From Parashewanella tropica (lineage in GTDB: Bacteria; Pseudomonadota; Gammaproteobacteria; Enterobacterales; Shewanellaceae), in NCBI RefSeq assembly GCF_004358445.1, contig NZ_CP037951.1, positions 1,165,501 through 1,229,500 of the forward strand: a stretch of DNA of 64,000 bases. The letters are read 5' to 3'. Positions within the stretch are counted from its first letter, which is position 1; every line of letters begins with the position of its first letter. Below the pieces are notes generated by a model. The model had not been told where the DNA came from and ran no database searches. It saw only the letters and a list, made by a program, of their open reading frames with translations. Shown in pieces: positions 1-7,745 of the stretch. A program made the position numbers and the translations under genes.

Positions 1-315
1 CCATTTACTGCCGACTTTTTTAACATAGCTATTCATGATGACATCGTAATCGACAAAATCAAAAAATTTACCGTACTGCTTAATGGTAATATCCGTGCCA
101 AACATGGTCCAAGCATCATTAACACTTTCTCCCTTCATTTCAAAAGGAATCGTGCCGAAAAGCACATGGGTGCAGTCATGGCAGAAAAACCAACGGCAGT
201 CTTCAGTTTCACCATCGTTTTTATTTAAATGGCTATATCCAGCCATGTATTCTTTAAGACCTTCCCTCAGGGTGAGTTGGCTGTCTTGTTGTAAATACTG
301 AAACTGCTTTGACAT
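1..315 (-). CDS. Partial Coq4-like hypothetical protein (N-terminal 105 residues)
   Basis: An open frame starts at an ATG at 315 and runs off the left edge of the window, so only the first 105 residues are visible. The segment WFFCHDCTHVLFGT carries an HDxxH motif followed by VLFG and, further on, a GE pair. This resembles the HDxxH zinc motif of the Coq4 family, which acts in ubiquinone biosynthesis. The match is by eye and short. It lies 52 bases downstream of sseA on the same strand and could be cotranscribed with it. Function is uncertain; the gene itself is likely real because the frame stays open and reads as ordinary protein sequence. Confidence 0.6.
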   Translation of the reverse strand, partial: MSKQFQYLQQDSQLTLREGLKEYMAGYSHLNKNDGETEDCRWFFCHDCTHVLFGTIPFEMKGESVNDAWTMFGTDITIKQYGKFFDFVDYDVIMNSYVKKVGSKW

Positions 316-367
316 GATACTGCTCGCTTAACCGTGAATAACCGTTTCAGTATAGATGACAAATCAA

Positions 368-1198
368 CTATACAATGGGCAGTTCTGGATTCGCGCCCCA
401 TTCAGCCCAAGAGCCGTCGTACAGTTGAATATCAGAGTAACCAGCGATTCTCGCGGCCATCAAAATAATGCATGCGGTGATCCCTGAGCCGCAGGAAAAG
501 ATAAATTGCTGATTTTCGTTAATGATTTCTGAGAATAGAGTTTTTAATTCGGATTCAGGCTTAAAAACATCACCATCAAGCACCTGAGGAAAAGGTAAAT
601 TGATGGAATTAGGAATATGCCCTGCTCGCATTCCTGCTCTTGGTTCAGGCGTTTCGCCATAAAATCGAGCTTTGCCGCGAGCGTCTAACACCTGAATGTT
701 GGAATTATTGATATTGTCTAAAACTTGTTGAGCATTACATATTAAGCTTGGCTGAAAATTCGATTTGAATGTACCTGAATGAGTTGCGGCCGCTGGAGTT
801 TTTACCGTTGGTCGATTTTCGGCTAACCATTTGGGTAGACCTCCATCTAGCACGAGTACATTGTCAAACCCCATCGCTTTAAAAATCCACCACGCCCGTG
901 GTGCGGAGTATATGCCTTGGTTATCGTAAAGCACGACTAAGCTATCTGAATTAATTCCGTGTCGTTGACACATTTGGGTAAATTGAGATTCAGTTGGAAA
1001 AGCATTTGGAGAGTCGGTATCAAGATCACAAAGTTGTACTTCAAGCTCTAATTCTTGTGCATTTGGGAGGTAAATTTTTTCATCATATTTAATTGGTGTT
1101 TTGCCTACAACGTTATTCATACTGGCATCAAGTAACACTAAATTTTCTTGGTTTAGGTTTTTTTCCAACCAATGGGTAGACACTAATATTTTCGACAT
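368..1198 (-). CDS. sseA: 3-mercaptopyruvate / thiosulfate sulfurtransferase
   Basis: This 276-residue protein has two tandem rhodanese domains, the usual build of SseA and TST. The first half is the non-catalytic domain. The second carries the active-site loop CGSGITAC near residues 236-243, with Cys236 the expected persulfide-forming cysteine. The CG[ST]G loop type is shared by mercaptopyruvate and thiosulfate sulfurtransferases, so substrate preference cannot be fixed from sequence. The enzyme should move sulfur from 3-mercaptopyruvate to cyanide or thiol acceptors in the cytoplasm. The start is supported by a GAGGGAA ribosome site just upstream. The frame is intact and of normal length. 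Confidence 0.9.
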   Translation of the reverse strand: MSKILVSTHWLEKNLNQENLVLLDASMNNVVGKTPIKYDEKIYLPNAQELELEVQLCDLDTDSPNAFPTESQFTQMCQRHGINSDSLVVLYDNQGIYSAPRAWWIFKAMGFDNVLVLDGGLPKWLAENRPTVKTPAAATHSGTFKSNFQPSLICNAQQVLDNINNSNIQVLDARGKARFYGETPEPRAGMRAGHIPNSINLPFPQVLDGDVFKPESELKTLFSEIINENQQFIFSCGSGITACIILMAARIAGYSDIQLYDGSWAEWGANPELPIV

Positions 1199-1301
1199 TA
1201 TTCCCTCAATCTCACTTAGCTTGATATGGTTTTTATCAATGTAATTAAAAATGAAGAGGAGAGTAAAGCCTTATTTTTGGCTTTGTAAACAGTCAGCCCT
1301 G

Positions 1302-1568
1302 TTAGGGGGGGTATCTTTCAGGATGAAATTTTGTGCTATTTGAGCGCTTTTTTTTTCAAGGCGTGAGTAATGAGGCTTAGCATTCTAAGTAAATTGCTCA
1401 CAACACAGAACAGGAAGCGCTCAAAAGCATCGAAGACAGCGTAAATTGGTCATTTCTGCTGCGTTATCGCTTGTTCATGTGAAGCAACCACACTTCACAA
1501 GCTCCGCCTTGCATAAAATAACCAATTTATCGCTGCAAAAATTATCTCGAAAGATAAACAGCCCCTAA
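1302..1568. repeat. Family B element, copy 1 (MITE-like, about 267 bp)
   Basis: This intergenic element lies between sseA and the AbgT gene and is clearly the same sequence as 52579-52843. Its ends form an imperfect terminal inverted repeat: TTAGGGG..TATCTTTC on the left against GAAAGATAAACAGCCCCTAA on the right. Inside are two further inverted pairs. One is GAGCGCTT with a distant GAACAGGAAGCGCTC. The other is GCGTAAATTGG paired with CCAATTTATCGC. It contains no credible gene, so it would be non-autonomous. The left end here is slightly decayed relative to the other copy. Confidence 0.75.
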
Positions 1569-1744
1569 TCTCTCGTTGGGAAGTTAGCGCAATATTTGGT
1601 GAAGTTATAATGGCGTAACGTTATACTTGCCAGAATTGATAATAATTCGCTTATGGAAAGCGATTCTTTTGAATGTGTGTTGCAGTGTTTTTCACTCAGC
1701 TTTGATTCAAAAGTTTTAGGGTAGCGACTACAAGAAAGATAATT

Positions 1745-3325
1745 ATGACATCGAATATTAAACCACCAATACAAAAAAATTCATGGTTTAACCGATTCTT
1801 ATCAGCGGTTGAATTTTTAGGTAACCTTCTTCCTCATCCCGTCACTTTATTTGCAATGCTGTGTTTGTTCATCATTGTATTCAGTGGTGTGGCAGATTTT
1901 TTTGGACTAAGTGCCGTTGATCCAAGACCTGTTGGCTCACCAAGTCGTGCTCCTGACGGAGTTATCCATGTAGTCAGCTTAATGTCTGCTGAAGGCTTGC
2001 AGCGTATTTTCCAAGGCTTGGTCACTAACTTCACCAACTTTGCGCCATTAGGTACTGTATTGGTTGCCTTACTAGGTGTGAGTGTTGCTGAGCATTCAGG
2101 TATGTTATCGGCGGCGCTTCGTGGCATGGTAATGGGCGCATCAAAGCGTTTAGTCACTTTCACTGTGGTATTTGCGGCAATTCTATCTAATACCGCATCA
2201 GAGCTTGGTTACGTGGTGCTGATTCCATTAGCAGCGATGATCTTCCACAGTCTTGGACGTCATCCTCTTGCTGGTCTTGCTGCTGCGTTTGCTGGTGTAT
2301 CGGGTGGTTATAGTGCCAACTTATTCTTAGGTACCATCGACCCATTACTTTCAGGTATTACAACTGCTGCAGCTCAGCTGATTGATCCTACTTATGAAGT
2401 CGGCCCTGAAGCTAACTGGTTCTTTATGATTGCATCGACCTTCTTAATTGCAGGTTTGGGCACCATCATTACTGAAAAAGTGGTAGAACCAAGACTCGGT
2501 AAATATGACGAATCAGAAGCCAGCGAGAAAGTTGAAACTAACATTGAACACCTAAGCGCGCTTGAAGTGAAAGGTCTTAAGTGGGCGGGTGTGAGTATTC
2601 TTGCTATAGCTTCATTATTGGCATTAACCATCATTCCTGAAAACGGTATTTTACGTCACCCAGAAACTGGTGCGATTGCGGGCTCTCCATTCCTGAAAGG
2701 GATTGTTGTGATGATCTTTATCGTATTTGCAATCCCAGGCTTCGTGTACGGTAAAGTGGTTGGTACCATGAAGCGTGATACCGATGTGATTAATGCTATG
2801 AGCAAGAGCATGGGTTCATTGAGCTTATACATTGTATTGGTGTTCTTTGCTGCTCAATTTGTGGCGTTCTTCAAGTGGACTAACTTAGGTACTATTTTAG
2901 CAATTAACGGTGCAGAATTGCTTCAAGCGCTGCATATGACTGGCCCTGAAGTATTTGTACTGTTCATTCTAATGTGTGCATTCATTAACCTGTGCCTTGG
3001 TTCCGCTTCTGCACAGTGGGCTGCGACTGCGCCTATCTTTGTTCCAATGTTGATGTTGATTGGCTATGCGCCTGAAACTATTCAAGCCGCTTACCGTATC
3101 GGTGATTCAGTAACGAACTTGATCACGCCAATGATGAGCTACTTTGGTTTGATTTTGGCGGTTGCTACCAAGTATAAGAAAGACATGGGGATCGGTACTT
3201 TGATTGCCACCATGCTGCCATACAGTATCACTTTCTTAATCGGCTGGATCGCACTCTTCTACATTTGGGTATTCGCATTCGGTTTACCAGTTGGACCTGA
3301 ATCTCCAACTTTCTACACTCCATAA
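1745..3325 (+). CDS. abgT: AbgT-family transporter (p-aminobenzoyl-glutamate type)
   Basis: This 526-residue polytopic inner-membrane protein has many hydrophobic segments and the family's typical N-terminus: a short cytoplasmic stretch followed by LPHPVTLFAMLCL. Conserved blocks seen are NFAPLGTVLVALLGV and AEHSGMLSAALRG in the first half, and GSASAQWAATAPIFVPM with SVTNLITPMMSYFG in the second. AbgT homologues import p-aminobenzoyl-glutamate, a folate breakdown product, or export sulfonamides in some species; the direction here is not known. It is a single-gene unit ended by a strong hairpin terminator. The ribosome site is weak (AAGAAAG), but there is no better start. The symbol follows the family rather than proven function. 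Confidence 0.85.
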   Translation: MTSNIKPPIQKNSWFNRFLSAVEFLGNLLPHPVTLFAMLCLFIIVFSGVADFFGLSAVDPRPVGSPSRAPDGVIHVVSLMSAEGLQRIFQGLVTNFTNFAPLGTVLVALLGVSVAEHSGMLSAALRGMVMGASKRLVTFTVVFAAILSNTASELGYVVLIPLAAMIFHSLGRHPLAGLAAAFAGVSGGYSANLFLGTIDPLLSGITTAAAQLIDPTYEVGPEANWFFMIASTFLIAGLGTIITEKVVEPRLGKYDESEASEKVETNIEHLSALEVKGLKWAGVSILAIASLLALTIIPENGILRHPETGAIAGSPFLKGIVVMIFIVFAIPGFVYGKVVGTMKRDTDVINAMSKSMGSLSLYIVLVFFAAQFVAFFKWTNLGTILAINGAELLQALHMTGPEVFVLFILMCAFINLCLGSASAQWAATAPIFVPMLMLIGYAPETIQAAYRIGDSVTNLITPMMSYFGLILAVATKYKKDMGIGTLIATMLPYSITFLIGWIALFYIWVFAFGLPVGPESPTFYTP

Positions 3326-3343
3326 TCTGGTGGTTTGAATGAG

Positions 3344-3371
3344 AAAAGCGAACTTTCGAGTTCGCTTTTTT
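3344..3371 (+). terminator. Rho-independent terminator of the AbgT gene
   Basis: A perfect 10-bp stem AAAAGCGAAC / GTTCGCTTTT with a six-base loop is followed by more T residues. It begins 18 bases after the stop codon. The same core stem (AAGCGAAC/GTTCGCTT, with one imperfect version) recurs at two other gene ends in the window. Confidence 0.85.
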
Positions 3372-3410
3372 GTTGTCTAAAATTTCTTATGTGAATCCGG
3401 AAATAGTTAA

Positions 3411-3504
3411 AGAGTAACAACGTGAACACCAACAGAAAGCACATCCATGTGCTCACGACCGTGACGTCCTGTCACGGACGGTTGTCTTATCACGCTATTA
3501 CTCT
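3411..3504 (-). repeat. Family A structured palindromic repeat, copy 1
   Basis: About 94 bp bounded by an imperfect inverted repeat (AGAGTAACAACGTGA on the left, TCACGCTATTACTCT on the right). On the minus strand it reads in the same direction as copies 2 and 4. Two hairpins sit inside the outer stem: CCGTGAC-AGGAC-GTCACGG, and AGCACAT-GG-ATGTGCT, which is perfectly paired here. It lies downstream of the AbgT terminator and about 120 bases upstream of the GST gene. Related copies are at 17540, 18977 and 52470. Confidence 0.85.
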
Positions 3505-3626
3505 TACTTGTTTGATTTGACTGCCATAGTAGCTAGAAAGTTTATGTAGAGGTTACTTCAATAATATTTCGTCTTTTTTAATCGAGACTCGTCTTATAGG
3601 TAAATTAAATCAAGATGAGAGTCATT

Positions 3627-4322
3627 ATGATTAAAATCGTTAGCTTCAAAATCTGTCCTTTTGTTCAACGAGTCACTGCTTCGCTTGAAGCAAAGAGCAT
3701 TCCTTACGAAATTGAATACATCAGATTGAAAGATAAACCACAATGGTTTTTAGATGTTTCCCCTAATGGACAAGTACCTGTGATGATCACTGAAAACGGA
3801 ATCCCACTATTTGAGTCAGATGCCATTATCGAATACATAGAAGATGAATACGGAGCACTCGAAACGGGTGTCACGAATGAGCAGCGAGCGTTAGATAGAG
3901 CTTGGAGTTATCTTGGTTCTAAACACTACTTAACCCAATGCAGCACTATGAGCAGTAAAGACCAAGAGACCTTTGAGCAGCGTAACACTAAGTTATATGC
4001 TGTTTTTACAAAGGCGGAGCAACAACTGTCTGGCAAAACTAAGTTCTTTAAGTCTGATAAGTTGAGTAATGTTGATATTGCTTGGCTGCCTCTTTTACAT
4101 AGAGCCTACATAGTTAAGCAGCAAACTGGATGTGATTTACTGTGTGGATTGCCTAAGGTTCAAGCTTGGCAAGTTGCACTAATGGAAATCGGTATTGCAG
4201 AGAAAACAGTATCTGAAGACTTTGACGAAAAGTTTGTTGGTTTTTACTTAACGAATACGTTTTTAAGCAAAGATAATGATGACGTACAAAATGGTTGCTG
4301 TGACAAAACGAGTTGTTGCTGA
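3627..4322 (+). CDS. Glutathione S-transferase family protein with cysteine-rich tail
   Basis: The N-terminal 80 residues are a thioredoxin-fold GST domain. It has a CPF motif near the start (KICPFVQRV), the cis-proline segment NGQVPVM, and an ESDAIIEYIE helix that would bind glutathione. An all-helical C-terminal domain follows. The CPF motif suggests an omega-like or glutaredoxin-like active site using cysteine. The protein ends in an unusual cysteine-rich tail (NGCCDKTSCC) after a DNDD stretch, which could bind a metal or be redox active. The ATG at 3627 is chosen because a TGAGAG site sits just before it; an in-frame ATG at 3615 has no ribosome site. Substrate unknown. Confidence 0.8.
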   Translation: MIKIVSFKICPFVQRVTASLEAKSIPYEIEYIRLKDKPQWFLDVSPNGQVPVMITENGIPLFESDAIIEYIEDEYGALETGVTNEQRALDRAWSYLGSKHYLTQCSTMSSKDQETFEQRNTKLYAVFTKAEQQLSGKTKFFKSDKLSNVDIAWLPLLHRAYIVKQQTGCDLLCGLPKVQAWQVALMEIGIAEKTVSEDFDEKFVGFYLTNTFLSKDNDDVQNGCCDKTSCC

Positions 4323-4343
4323 TCACGTAAAGTCACTAATAAG

Positions 4344-4410
4344 TAAGTTTCAGTTTTATATCAACTAAAAATTTACATTTTAGTAAATTATTTACTGAAA
4401 CTTAGTTTTT
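4344..4410 (+). terminator. Nested hairpin with T-run after the GST gene
   Basis: An 11-bp stem TAAGTTTCAGT / ACTGAAACTTA encloses a second stem ACTAAAA / TTTTAGT, and the outer stem is followed within two bases by TTTTT. It begins 22 bases after the GST stop codon. It may terminate GST transcription, although the AT-rich stems are weak and a cruciform or operator role ahead of the next gene is possible. Confidence 0.5.
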
Positions 4411-4452
4411 GGTTAAAATTAATACGAAACTTTACGAAAAAGGGTAACCACT

Positions 4453-5556
4453 ATGAACTGGCATTTTCCACGTACTGACTATGCGGAGCATATTCTTAAT
4501 GCCATGCATGGTGGTTTACTCTCAAGAGTGACCATTTTTGCACCTAGAAAGCGCGGTAAGACTCAATTTATTCAACGTGATGTGATGCCGCTTTGTGAAA
4601 GCAAAGGTATTTTCGTTGTCTATGTCGACTTTTGGCAAGACAAAGACAACCCAGAAGCGGTGTTTATCCAATCTGTTATTCGTGCCATTGAAGAACGAAA
4701 AAGTTGGCTATCAAAAGTTACTGATATTTTTAAGCCTAATAAGATTGGTGTGAGCTTATCTAAGGCAAGTGTAGATATCGGGCTTGAAGCCAAGCCAGAG
4801 CAAAGCCCATATCAATTGTTTGATGCCTTCGAGCTGCTGAATAAATTGAATATGCCAATTTTGCTTTGTCTTGACGAAGTGCAGCATTTAGCCACTCGCA
4901 AAGAATTTGAGAATTTCACTGCCGCTTTGAGATCGTTCATGGTTAATCGTGGAGATGATTTAGTGAAAGGCATTTTTACTGGCTCTAGTCGCGAAGGGTT
5001 AGAAAAGCTGTTTCGTCATACTAAGGCACCATTTTATAACTCAGCACAGTCCTTGGACTTTCCTGCTTTAGATGAAAAGTTCGTAGAGTTTGAACTTGGT
5101 GTTGTGAATAAGATAACCAATGGTGTCGAACTTAATAAAGAGGATGCGCTCAATACTTTAATCGAACAACACCGTGAGCCCGCTCGGTTTGTTGAGTTAT
5201 TACAGCAAATGGTGCTCAATCAAGTTTATGACTTTTCTGAAGCTATGAAACGCTTTGACTTGGTAGCTCAATCTCACCCCCAAGAGTTTCAAGACCTGTT
5301 TGAGCAGCTCCCTGCACTTGATAAAGCGGTATTACTTCTCATCGCTAGAGGTAATGGCAAGAATTTCTATACTGAAAAAGGGAGCAGAAACGTCAAACTT
5401 ATGCTGCTGGACGACAGTGTTAGTGTCACTAAAAGTAGCATTAATAATGCGCTTCGCAGGCTCAAATCTGAAAACCTGATTTTCAATATCAAACGTGGTG
5501 TGATGGGAATAGAAAACCCTGAACTAGAAAAATACCTCATAGCAGTAGCTAACTGA
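4453..5556 (+). CDS. P-loop ATPase with C-terminal winged-helix-like region
   Basis: This 367-residue protein has a Walker A-like motif APRKRGKTQ (residues 30-38) and a Walker B ILLCLDEVQHL with Asp141-Glu142. A sensor-like TGSSR follows strand four. The layout (P-loop near the N-terminus, a DE box, then a helical lid and a C-terminal region rich in small helices that could be a winged helix) fits the archaeal-ATPase/STAND-like AAA group. These are often orphan genes of unknown role, sometimes linked to mobile or defence loci. No partner gene is adjacent: a GST gene precedes it and a MerC gene follows on the same strand with separate spacing. The start has an AAGGG site. Function is not assigned. 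Confidence 0.8.
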   Translation: MNWHFPRTDYAEHILNAMHGGLLSRVTIFAPRKRGKTQFIQRDVMPLCESKGIFVVYVDFWQDKDNPEAVFIQSVIRAIEERKSWLSKVTDIFKPNKIGVSLSKASVDIGLEAKPEQSPYQLFDAFELLNKLNMPILLCLDEVQHLATRKEFENFTAALRSFMVNRGDDLVKGIFTGSSREGLEKLFRHTKAPFYNSAQSLDFPALDEKFVEFELGVVNKITNGVELNKEDALNTLIEQHREPARFVELLQQMVLNQVYDFSEAMKRFDLVAQSHPQEFQDLFEQLPALDKAVLLLIARGNGKNFYTEKGSRNVKLMLLDDSVSVTKSSINNALRRLKSENLIFNIKRGVMGIENPELEKYLIAVAN

Positions 5557-5597
5557 TCTTTATTTCGAGAAAGTAATTCTTTCAACTCATACGATTT

Positions 5598-5617
5598 AAT
5601 GTTATAACGTAACAATT
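5598..5617. promoter_or_regulatory. Candidate Zur box upstream of the MerC gene
   Basis: The sequence AATGTTATAACGTAACAATT is a near-palindrome that resembles the gammaproteobacterial Zur consensus (GTTATA..ATAAC core). It lies about 95 bases before the MerC start codon and after the ATPase stop. If real, the MerC gene would be induced by zinc starvation. This is a motif reading by eye only. Confidence 0.4.
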
Positions 5618-5712
5618 GTTGTTTCAATTATTAGTGAGCTTGACTAGGCCACGCCTTAGCTTTCTTTAACTGGATTCAAATCAACTCACTTTAACATTAG
5701 GTCATTTCTCAA

Positions 5713-6117
5713 ATGAATAGCTTTCAATCTACGTCAGATAAAGCTTCTATTGCCTTATCATTATTATGTGCATGCCACTGTTTGTTCTTACCTTTTTTAT
5801 TGCTGTTGTTTCCAACCTTAGTAGCCCTGCCTATGGGGGATGAAGCATTTCATGTTTGGATGCTAGCTGCGGTAGTACCGTTCAGTTTATTTGCTTTGTA
5901 TCGCGGTTATAAAGTGCATAACACTAAAGTGATCCCATTAGTCGGTTTATTCGGCTTATTGATATTAGTCTTTACCGCAGTCTTCGGACACGACTTATTC
6001 TCGGAGACATTCGAAAAAGTATTTACATTGATAGGAGCGCTTATTGTCGCGGGCTCTCATCTTGCTAACTATCGTAAATGTCAGTGTAAAGACTCAGTTG
6101 TTTGTTCTACTGATTAA
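5713..6117 (+). CDS. MerC-domain small membrane protein
   Basis: This 134-residue protein has four hydrophobic segments. A cysteine/histidine pair lies in the first (LCACHCLFLPFLLLL, near residues 18-32), typical of the MerC family named from mercury transporters. A second cysteine cluster, CQCKDSVVC, is at the C-terminus. MerC-domain proteins outside mer operons are common in marine gammaproteobacteria and have no firm function; transport of zinc or another soft metal is plausible. The upstream Zur-like box supports a zinc link. There are no mer genes nearby, so mercury resistance should not be assumed. Confidence 0.8.
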   Translation: MNSFQSTSDKASIALSLLCACHCLFLPFLLLLFPTLVALPMGDEAFHVWMLAAVVPFSLFALYRGYKVHNTKVIPLVGLFGLLILVFTAVFGHDLFSETFEKVFTLIGALIVAGSHLANYRKCQCKDSVVCSTD

Positions 6118-6186
6118 TCAGGAAGCGAATCGTGACTTGACACTTGGCTATTAAATCAGCAAATTAGTTGGGTTAACTAAGCATGG

Positions 6187-7044
6187 ATGCTACTGATGAA
6201 ACCCAATACCAAATCCATTATCTACTTTGTTTTTACTCAAGTACTTTTGTTATTTTTTAACTCTTTTGTTTCCGCGAAAGGGCTACAACTCGCCAGCAAA
6301 TTCAAATTAACAGCGCCTGTTTCAGAATATTTAGTCAGTGAAAAATACGATGGCGTAAGGGGGCGTTGGGATGGCACGCAAATGTGGACTCGTGCGGGAA
6401 ACTTAATTAATCTGCCGTCAGAATTTACTCGTAATTTTCCCAAAGAGCCCTTAGATGGTGAACTTTGGATTGCTAGAAAAAAGTTTGAACAAATTTCAGC
6501 TTTAGTCAGGACTCAAAAGACGTCAGCGTCAGATTGGAAACAGGTACGATTCATGGTATATGATGTACCAAATCATAAAGGTACCTTTGAAGAACGTTAT
6601 CAATACGCTATCGCTAATTTATCCAACCTTAGTCCTCATTTAGTTATTATCGAGCAAACTTCATTTGAAACGGAACAACAACTGGATGACGCACTTAATG
6701 TCATGGTTAGCCATGGTGCAGAAGGCTTGATGCTCCATAAAAAGTCGAGTTTATATAAAAATGGGCGCAATCCTGATTTAATGAAGTTGAAGCTGTATTC
6801 TGACGCGGAAGCCAAAGTGGTAGCTCATATTGAAGGAAAGGGAAAGTTCAAAGGTATGATGGGAGCCATATTAGTTGAAATGCCAAACGGTAAGCGCTTT
6901 AAAATTGGCTCTGGCTTTTCAAATCAACAGCGAAAAAATCCCCCCAAGATTGGTTCAATCATTACTTACAAATATTATGGGTTTACCCAAAAGCAGACAC
7001 CTAGATTCGCGAGCTTTTTAAGAGAAAGAGAGCCAGATCTTTGA
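6187..7044 (+). CDS. ligE: ATP-dependent DNA ligase, LigE-type, with signal peptide
   Basis: The protein has 285 residues. Its N-terminus is a signal peptide (hydrophobic stretch near residues 11-29 ending VSA-K). It is followed by a minimal ATP-dependent ligase. Motif I is EKYDGVRGRW, with Lys53 the expected adenylated residue. Later blocks are LDGELWI (motif III), EGLMLHK (motif IV) and LMKLKLY (motif V), then a short OB-like domain. No DNA-binding domain is present, as in LigE enzymes of Haemophilus, Neisseria, Psychromonas and Alteromonas. The signal peptide means it should act in the periplasm, perhaps on incoming DNA during competence. The ribosome site before 6187 is poor; a start at 6196 is also possible. 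Confidence 0.85.
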   Translation: MLLMKPNTKSIIYFVFTQVLLLFFNSFVSAKGLQLASKFKLTAPVSEYLVSEKYDGVRGRWDGTQMWTRAGNLINLPSEFTRNFPKEPLDGELWIARKKFEQISALVRTQKTSASDWKQVRFMVYDVPNHKGTFEERYQYAIANLSNLSPHLVIIEQTSFETEQQLDDALNVMVSHGAEGLMLHKKSSLYKNGRNPDLMKLKLYSDAEAKVVAHIEGKGKFKGMMGAILVEMPNGKRFKIGSGFSNQQRKNPPKIGSIITYKYYGFTQKQTPRFASFLREREPDL

Positions 7045-7106
7045 TTCAAACTATTGTAAAAATTTACAAGCCAGATAATATTGTTACATCATAATAACAA
7101 GGTGAA

Positions 7107-7745
7107 ATGATGGCTTCTTCATATTCATGTATTTTGGTGGACGATCATCCGCTCTTTCGGCAGGCTCTTTCAAGTGTACTTGCTCAAAAGTTGAATAATG
7201 AGCAGTCTAAAATTAGTGTTGATGAAGCTGAGTCCATCGCGGAACTTTCCTCTAAACTGAAAAAATCACAACCCGATCTCATTCTCCTCGATCTTAACCT
7301 ACCTGATAGCCAAGGCTTTGAAACTCTGGTGAGTTTAAAGTTTGATTACCCAAGTGTTGCTGTTGTGGTGATTTCTGGACAAGAAGACGATAATACTATT
7401 CAACAAGCCATCAAGCTTGGTGCATCAGGTTTTTTACCCAAATCTGCAAGTGTTGAACAAATGGTTCAAGCTTTAAAAAGTGTTCTAAAAGGTAATGTTT
7501 GGCTTCCTGAGCAGTATCAGAACGATAGTCAATGTACGAGCAAACTTGCGAACTTAACGCCTAGGCAGCATAAGATCTTAGCCATGTTTGCCAAAGGGAT
7601 GCTCAATAAACAAGTGGCGTTTGAATTAGGTTTATCTGAGGCAACCGTGAAAGCCCACGCGACAGCGATTTATCAAAAATTGGGCGTGAATACTCGAACA
7701 CAAGCTGTGATCATCATGCAAAATGAATTAGGGGTTACGGCTTAG
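7107..7745 (+). CDS. crbR: NarL/LuxR-family response regulator, CrbR-like
   Basis: The receiver domain (residues about 5-125) has the acidic pair in LVDDHPLFRQAL, the phospho-acceptor Asp in LILLDLNLPD and the conserved Lys in LPKSAS. A LuxR-type helix-turn-helix follows (LTPRQHKILAMFAKG, then LSEATVKAHATAIYQKL). It is convergent with the adjacent hybrid kinase gene and their 3' ends overlap by four bases. This pairing with a symporter-sensor kinase matches CrbS/CrbR of Vibrio and Pseudomonas, which controls acetyl-CoA synthetase and acetate use. The target genes in this organism are not visible. An AAGGTG site supports the start at 7107; 7110 is an alternative. Confidence 0.85.
   Translation: MMASSYSCILVDDHPLFRQALSSVLAQKLNNEQSKISVDEAESIAELSSKLKKSQPDLILLDLNLPDSQGFETLVSLKFDYPSVAVVVISGQEDDNTIQQAIKLGASGFLPKSASVEQMVQALKSVLKGNVWLPEQYQNDSQCTSKLANLTPRQHKILAMFAKGMLNKQVAFELGLSEATVKAHATAIYQKLGVNTRTQAVIIMQNELGVTA

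Noticed and set aside
1302-1568. Autonomous insertion sequence
   Set aside because: The element has TIR-like ends but no transposase frame; it is recorded as a non-autonomous repeat.
1565-1774. Minus-strand open frame of 69 residues overlapping the start of the AbgT gene
   Set aside because: It lies across the end of the family B element and the promoter of a well-supported gene and has no recognisable protein character.
5713-6117. Mercury resistance operon
   Set aside because: Only a MerC-domain protein is present; merA, merT, merP and merR are absent nearby.
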